The position numbers were made by a program, and so were the translations under genes. Shown here in pieces: positions 59,701-64,000 of a stretch of DNA of 64,000 bases (positions are counted from its first letter, which is position 1; the number at the start of each line of letters is the position of its first letter). This DNA is from Enterobacter cloacae complex sp. ECNIH7. Lineage in GTDB: Bacteria > Pseudomonadota > Gammaproteobacteria > Enterobacterales > Enterobacteriaceae. Where the stretch lies: assembly GCF_002208095.1 (NCBI RefSeq), contig NZ_CP017990.1, positions 4,030,001 through 4,094,000 on the forward strand, read 5' to 3'. The notes under the pieces were generated by a model, which did no database searches, had not been told where the DNA came from, and saw only the letters and a program-made list of their open reading frames with translations.

Positions 59701-60506
59701 TGGATATTGCGCTGCTCAACAGGGGCTGGAACAGAACATGGTCAGATACCATGGTAAATCTGGAAGCCCGGAAACTCGTCGAAACTGCAAATCGGCTATC
59801 AGCATTCTATTTGCAAGATGGGATAACACGTATCAAGTTTGTCGAAGAGATAAGGCAGGTCGTAGAGAAAGAATTTGAAACTGCACGACGGACCAAAAAC
59901 GATGAAGAATGCATTGCATGCATCAAAAATCTGCGTGCCGAAACAGATAATCTGCAAGAACAAGAACGCTTGTTAAGAACCAGAGCCGCCCAACTTTATG
60001 CAAAGGTCGAGTTTGTCAGGGAAAACAATAAAATCGTCGGATACGTGATTTCGGCAATCCATATAGTGGTATCTGGAGCAGCATTATTTGGTGGGATGGT
60101 TATGATGTCCACTATGACCCCTGTTGGAGTTCTTGCAGGAGCAGTTTTATTTGTTGATGGTATTAACGGTATAACAAAAGAAGCAAGCCATCTTCGCTAT
60201 GGTGAACAATCCAAATCGGAAGGAATTTTTGCTGATGGCGCAATGGAGACCGCACAATTTATGGGGTTTAGCCCAAAAAGTGGATTAGCTCTTTATAATA
60301 CGGTGACTCTAGGGGCGAGTGTCTATAGTATCTTCGGCTTAGCAAGGAAACCCGGAGCTTGGCGATTATTCCGTTGGCTGCCGCGTGATTACTACCGAAA
60401 AGTTGACACAATGAGCAAGCCTAAGCTAACGATGAAAATCGCTGGATATGGTGTCAAAGCGAAAGTCATTTTTGATCTTCTGGCTACTGATAACAGTACT
60501 AATTAA
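59700..60506 (+). CDS. DUF4225-like membrane protein (putative pore-type effector)
   Basis: 268 residues from the ATG with GGAG six bases upstream. Residues 1 to about 110 are helical and charged, with coiled-coil character; about 115-165 form two hydrophobic helices (VGYVISAIHIVVSGAALFGG, then MTPVGVLAGAVLFVDGI) with glycine-rich sequence; a third hydrophobic part lies near 205-220. The C-terminal region is basic. I recall this pattern as the DUF4225 family, with moderate certainty. Convergent with a small membrane protein sharing 4 bp, as in some effector-immunity pairs. No secretion gene is adjacent. Confidence 0.7.
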   Translation: MDIALLNRGWNRTWSDTMVNLEARKLVETANRLSAFYLQDGITRIKFVEEIRQVVEKEFETARRTKNDEECIACIKNLRAETDNLQEQERLLRTRAAQLYAKVEFVRENNKIVGYVISAIHIVVSGAALFGGMVMMSTMTPVGVLAGAVLFVDGINGITKEASHLRYGEQSKSEGIFADGAMETAQFMGFSPKSGLALYNTVTLGASVYSIFGLARKPGAWRLFRWLPRDYYRKVDTMSKPKLTMKIAGYGVKAKVIFDLLATDNSTN

Positions 60507-60817
60507 GATTTGTTCGCTCTACAGAATCGCCAGGATTTATAAGCAAGTACAGGCGGTTGTATAAAAATTGCAACCGCTGCGCCACAAGAAAGGCCAATAG
60601 CACCAGAGAAAACACTCTGCTCAGATGCGAACATCACAAGAAAAATGAATACAGCAAGGCAACCGGATACAACCCACACGGCAAGAATAAATCGCCTGGC
60701 CAGGTCCCTGATTGCATTCCCCAACGTTCCACCATAGCTTTCAACGTTGTTCTTTATCTTCTTCAAATCCGATGGTGTAAAGCCAGAACTCAACAAAGCC
60801 TCATCAGTAACATCCAT
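60503..60817 (-). CDS. Small two-helix membrane protein (possible immunity partner)
   Basis: 104 residues from the ATG with GGAGAGGACAAT before it; a longer in-frame start 12 codons upstream was rejected. An acidic N-terminal domain (MDVTDEALLSSGFTPSDLKK) is followed by two TM helices, near 47-65 (FILAVWVVSGCLAVFIFLVM) and 73-90 (GAIGLSCGAAVAIFIQPPVL). No family recognised. It faces the DUF4225-like gene tail to tail with 4 bp shared. Confidence 0.7.
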   Translation of the reverse strand: MDVTDEALLSSGFTPSDLKKIKNNVESYGGTLGNAIRDLARRFILAVWVVSGCLAVFIFLVMFASEQSVFSGAIGLSCGAAVAIFIQPPVLAYKSWRFCRANKS

Positions 60818-61404
60818 ATTGTCCTCTCCGCATTTCTTAACTGGCAATGGCATACATAATCATAGAGATGAACTTTACAGTAATCCACATGATGTTTGTG
60901 CAATGTATCAGATTTCAGACAATAGAAGCCATAAAGCCCCGTTAGTGGTACAAGCAACAAGCGGAGCATAGCGACTGCATCAGGCCAACCTGGTTGGTTT
61001 CGCTTTGCGAAAGTCACCAGTGACCAAATCAGATTGTCAGAGGGATCACACCTTATCAGGGTGCTCGCGTACCTTTCGGAGCGTGAGCGAAGCGCTGGAA
61101 GGACCTGCATATCGTTTGCAGGTACGTTTCACCTGTTTACGTGGCTCATAGGGCCACACATCGGGCTTAAATGCGTATGATCAACCTGTTCGGGAGTTAT
61201 GCCAGATATGCGGCTTTTTGTTCGTTGTTTTGCTGTCGCGGTAAGAACCTGAACCACCGCCAGCGTGATGATATGCTCCCTTGTACCACAGACCAATCAC
61301 GCGACAGGTGCGGGCGTAGAACAATGGGTAGTTTAAGTTGTACCTGCTAAAGCGGGGCAACGTAACTAACTGATAAATCATAACTTATTGATTTATCAGG
61401 AGAT
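60818..61404. other. 587-bp region without a supported gene
   Basis: Two minus-strand frames (60790-61110 and 61181-61381) have no recognised family, and the first overlaps the membrane protein gene in another frame. A short stretch near 61312-61330 resembles the 5' part of a tRNA-Gly(CCC) gene (GCGGGCGTAG then CAATGG). The region is likely junk or remnant DNA between two elements. Confidence 0.45.
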
Positions 61405-61428
61405 TGGAGCGGGCGAAGGGAATCGAAC
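61405..61428 (-). other. Putative attachment site: 3' end of tRNA-Gly(CCC)
   Basis: On the minus strand this 24-bp stretch reads GTTCGATTCCCTTCGCCCGC followed by TCCA, the T-arm to CCA end of the E. coli-type glyU tRNA. The rest of the tRNA is not adjacent. It lies 92 bp before an integrase gene, the layout of an att repeat left by integration into the tRNA 3' end. Confidence 0.8.
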
Positions 61429-61520
61429 AAAAATCCATTCCACTTCTGTAACCTACTAACAGATAACGATATTGCGATCAGCATAGGTAACTGATTACGT
61501 GATAATAGAGGATCATTATC

Positions 61521-62726
61521 GTGTCAATCAAGGGCCAGGCTTACCTATACAAACGAAAAGACGGAATCTGGATGTTTCAGATCTTCGTCCCGAAGTACCT
61601 CAGATTTTTATATCCGTGCCGGATGTGGCGCAAAACCACCTCAACCCGCGATCTCAATGAGGCTCGACGGTTCAGAAACTACCTCTTATTAGAATGGGAA
61701 GAGCTTAAGCGGAAGTACAATCCGAGCAACCCCGATCAGTGGTTGCAGCAGTCAATAGCCGCCTTGCATACCGAAGAGAAGAAGAACAAGAGCCGCCCTC
61801 AACCTGTAACGCGATCCTGTTCGATTCCCACTCTGTGCCTATTACGGGACGAATACGCCGAAAGCTATAAAAACCGCCGCTCTTATTCAACGTTAAGCAA
61901 ATCAGCGCGAGCCGTTGAACTATTCCTTGAAAGTGCCAAACAACCGGACATTGCCTTAGAAAGGATAGGCCGCCGCCTGGTGACTGAGTTCCTCGATACA
62001 CAAAAGGAGAAAGGAGCCGCCGATCAATCTCGTCAAAACTGGCTAACGTGTTTAGGGAGCCTCTACGAGTTTGCAAAGCGCCGCTACGATGGCATACCAG
62101 ACCGCAACCCTTTTCACGGTCATAACCTCGAAGCACGCCGCACGATAGAGAGTTATCAGCCGTTTGAACCTGACCAGATGCAAAAGTTACTTGATGCAGC
62201 AGAGCCGGAGATCAGGAACATCATAATCATGGGGCTGTTTTCAGGATGCCGCCTTGATGAACTGGCAAGCCTAAAGAAGTCAGAGATCAAAACGGTGGAA
62301 TGTGTACGCTGTTTCTACATTTCGAAATCAAAGACTAAGGCGGGGGTACGGTACGTCCCTATTCATTCCCGGCTATCTGCGATTGTCGATGAATACCTGA
62401 ACCACAGTTACGGCGAATACCTGTTCCCACAAGCTAACAAGATTAACAGGAAGGATGGTAAGAAAGGGCCGTACTACTCTCAAAACTTCACCAGGTTGCG
62501 TGACAAGGTTTTGCCTACCGCTACAGATCGTCAATGCTTCCACAGCTTGCGCGGGATGTTCATCACATGCTTAGACCGTGCCGGGGTGCAGGAAACAAGA
62601 ATAGGCAGTATCACCGGACACACTGAACAGAAAGCGAAAACCGAAGCATTCCGTACCTATTCACAGGGGGCGAGCATGGAAGAGTTAGCAGGGTATGTCG
62701 AATTGGTGGACTACCCTGAAATCTAA
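61521..62726 (+). CDS. Tyrosine-type site-specific recombinase (integrase)
   Basis: 401 residues with GTG start; AGAGGAT lies eight bases upstream. N-terminal arm-binding region, core-binding domain about 100-190, and catalytic domain with Arg in FSGCRLDELASLK, Lys in SKSKTKAG, HxxR in CFHSLRGMF, His in ITGHTEQ and nucleophile Tyr in FRTYSQGAS. All catalytic residues are present, so it may be active. Next to the tRNA-Gly att fragment, it should drive integration and excision of an element that extends to the right. Confidence 0.92.
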   Translation: MSIKGQAYLYKRKDGIWMFQIFVPKYLRFLYPCRMWRKTTSTRDLNEARRFRNYLLLEWEELKRKYNPSNPDQWLQQSIAALHTEEKKNKSRPQPVTRSCSIPTLCLLRDEYAESYKNRRSYSTLSKSARAVELFLESAKQPDIALERIGRRLVTEFLDTQKEKGAADQSRQNWLTCLGSLYEFAKRRYDGIPDRNPFHGHNLEARRTIESYQPFEPDQMQKLLDAAEPEIRNIIIMGLFSGCRLDELASLKKSEIKTVECVRCFYISKSKTKAGVRYVPIHSRLSAIVDEYLNHSYGEYLFPQANKINRKDGKKGPYYSQNFTRLRDKVLPTATDRQCFHSLRGMFITCLDRAGVQETRIGSITGHTEQKAKTEAFRTYSQGASMEELAGYVELVDYPEI

Positions 62727-62862
62727 TTATAGTAACGTTTCAACAAGACCATTATCCTTCCCAGAGTTAGTTAATGAATGTGTATTATTCATTACAACTT
62801 TTCATAAAAAAGTTATCATTATTGTATGTTAAAGAAGTTTTGCAAAATGGATTAAAATCAAC

Positions 62863-64000
62863 ATGATAATTAAACCCAAGATTCGTGGTTTCATCTGCAC
62901 AACTACACATCCGGTTGGTTGCCAGGTCAACGTAAACAAACAAATCGAGTACGTCCGCAAAAACGGAAAACTCACTGATGGTCCTGCACGTGTGCTGGTG
63001 ATCGGTGCCTCAACTGGTTATGGGCTTGCATCCAGAATTTCTGCAGCATTTGGCGGTGGTGCTTCCACTATCGGTATCTTCTTTGAAAAACCGGGTACGG
63101 ATACCAAGCCTGGCTCTGCGGGCTGGTATAATTCTGCGGCTTTTGATGAAGCAGCGAAACGTGAAGGTCTTTACTCGAAAAGCATCAACGGCGACGCGTT
63201 CTCCGATGAGTGCCGCGACGAAGTTATCAGCCTCATCAAAGAAGATCTGGGTCAGATTGATTTAGTGGTTTATTCGCTTGCATCTCCGGTAAGAAAGATG
63301 CCAAAAACAGGCGAAATTGTTCGCTCTGCGCTGAAGCCAATCGGTGAGGTTTATACCTCTAAAGCCATTGATACCAACAAAGATCAGATCATTACTGCCA
63401 GTATCGAACCGGCAACCGAAGAAGAAGTGCGTAACACTGTTACCGTGATGGGTGGCGAGGACTGGGAACTGTGGATTGATGCGCTTAATAACGCTGGCGT
63501 TCTGGCTGATGGTGTGAAGACCGTTGCTTACTCCTACATCGGCACGGATTTGACCTGGCCTATTTACTGGCACGGTGCGCTCGGTAAGGCGAAGGAAGAC
63601 CTGGATCGGGCGGCAAACGCGTTACGCAACAAGCTGGCTCCTCTCAACGGTGCTGCAAACGTCGCGGTGTTAAAGTCTGTTGTCACCCAAGCGTCTTCAG
63701 CTATTCCAGTCATGCCGCTTTATATTTCTATCGTGTTCAAGCTCATGAAAGATCGTGGGATCCACGAAGGCTGCATCGAGCAAATTAATCGTCTGATGAC
63801 TACCAGCCTATATGGGGGTAGTGCCAAACTTGATGACGAGCAGCGAATCCGCATGGACGATCTGGAACTTCGGGAAGACGTTCAGCAAGCATGTCGAGAT
63901 CTGTGGCCGACGATCACCAATGAAAATCTGGAGCAGCTAACAGACTACATTGCTTATAAAGAAGAGTTCCTGAAGTTGTTTGGTTTCGGATTTGAAGAGG
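62863..64000 (+). CDS. fabV: Enoyl-[acyl-carrier-protein] reductase FabV, partial (right end)
   Basis: 379 codons are in the window; the family is about 400, so roughly 20 residues lie outside. [20 protein letters not shown] start; NADH-binding [17 protein letters not shown] near 45-60; active site Tyr235-x8-Lys244 in [10 protein letters not shown]; substrate loop LTTSLYGG-like MTTSLYGG. FabV reduces trans-2-enoyl-ACP with NADH in fatty acid synthesis and is far less sensitive to triclosan than FabI. It follows the integrase and is probably cargo. Confidence 0.95.
   Translation, partial: MIIKPKIRGFICTTTHPVGCQVNVNKQIEYVRKNGKLTDGPARVLVIGASTGYGLASRISAAFGGGASTIGIFFEKPGTDTKPGSAGWYNSAAFDEAAKREGLYSKSINGDAFSDECRDEVISLIKEDLGQIDLVVYSLASPVRKMPKTGEIVRSALKPIGEVYTSKAIDTNKDQIITASIEPATEEEVRNTVTVMGGEDWELWIDALNNAGVLADGVKTVAYSYIGTDLTWPIYWHGALGKAKEDLDRAANALRNKLAPLNGAANVAVLKSVVTQASSAIPVMPLYISIVFKLMKDRGIHEGCIEQINRLMTTSLYGGSAKLDDEQRIRMDDLELREDVQQACRDLWPTITNENLEQLTDYIAYKEEFLKLFGFGFEE

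Noticed and set aside
60790..61110. 106-codon minus-strand frame
   Set aside because: Overlaps the well-supported small membrane protein gene in another frame and has no recognisable family.
61312..61332. Partial match to the 5' half of tRNA-Gly(CCC) on the plus strand
   Set aside because: Only about 19 scattered matches, opposite orientation to the 3' fragment and no D-arm/anticodon continuation; probably coincidence.
61181..61381. 66-codon minus-strand frame rich in Gly, Ser and Lys at its end
   Set aside because: No recognised family and no good RBS; could be a phage remnant but not supportable.

Overview
The window is about 64 kb of enterobacterial chromosome. Gene order from csdE through recBCD, thyA-lgt-ptsP-rppH, mutH, aas, galR, lysA-lysR, araE, kduDI and yqeF-yqeG matches the E. 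coli K-12 backbone near 63-64 min. Protein lengths and motifs are close to E. coli, but several inserted genes and the GC-rich third positions point to Enterobacter or a near relative (Lelliottia, Leclercia). The species is inferred, not proven.

Layout: 1-2.4 kb sulfur acceptor and tRNA modification genes (csdE, tcdA) and mltA. 2.6-3.0 kb three identical initiator tRNA genes (metZWV type) with promoter and terminator. 3.0-5.9 kb amiC and argA, with a pair of ARG boxes before argA. 5.9-19.4 kb the minus-strand recombination and pseudopilin block recD-recB-ptrA-recC-ppdC-ygdB-ppdB-ppdA. 19.5-24.2 kb thyA, lgt, ptsP, rppH. A 680-bp gap carrying four DnaA-box-like sites precedes mutH, ygdR and tas. 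27.2-30.6 kb lplT-aas, followed by the twin sRNAs OmrA and OmrB. 31.2-36.9 kb galR, a GNAT enzyme, an orphan LacI-type regulator, lysA, lysR and ygeA. 37-41.7 kb a FepE/Wzz-like chain-length regulator, araE, kduD and kduI, with AraC/CRP-like and KdgR-like sites. 41.9-47.7 kb yqeF, a LysR/PACE efflux pair, yqeG, an Lrp/LysE-type exporter pair, yjdJ and yjdI. 47.8 kb a full 127-bp ERIC. 48-54.5 kb a CitA/DcuS-type two-component system followed by an AfuABC/FbpABC-type ABC transporter.

From about 54.6 kb the DNA becomes AT-richer, gene-poor and clearly accessory. It holds an integrase remnant, a DUF4145-type gene split by an IS3-family element (1229 bp, 3-bp target duplication, programmed frameshift), a second small protein with a HEPN-like motif, a minus-strand micro-gene for a 41-residue hydrophobic peptide with its own terminator, a DUF4225-like membrane protein facing a small two-helix membrane protein, and long stretches without genes. 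At 61.4 kb a 24-bp piece of the 3' end of a glycine tRNA (glyU type, minus strand) is followed by a tyrosine recombinase and by fabV, which runs off the right end. This looks like the left end of an integrative element carrying a triclosan-insensitive enoyl-ACP reductase; its other end and the intact tRNA should lie beyond the window.

Candidate undescribed systems are, in order: the DUF4225-like/two-helix pair, the 41-residue peptide locus, and the IS-split pair of HEPN-motif genes. All three are inferences from sequence patterns.
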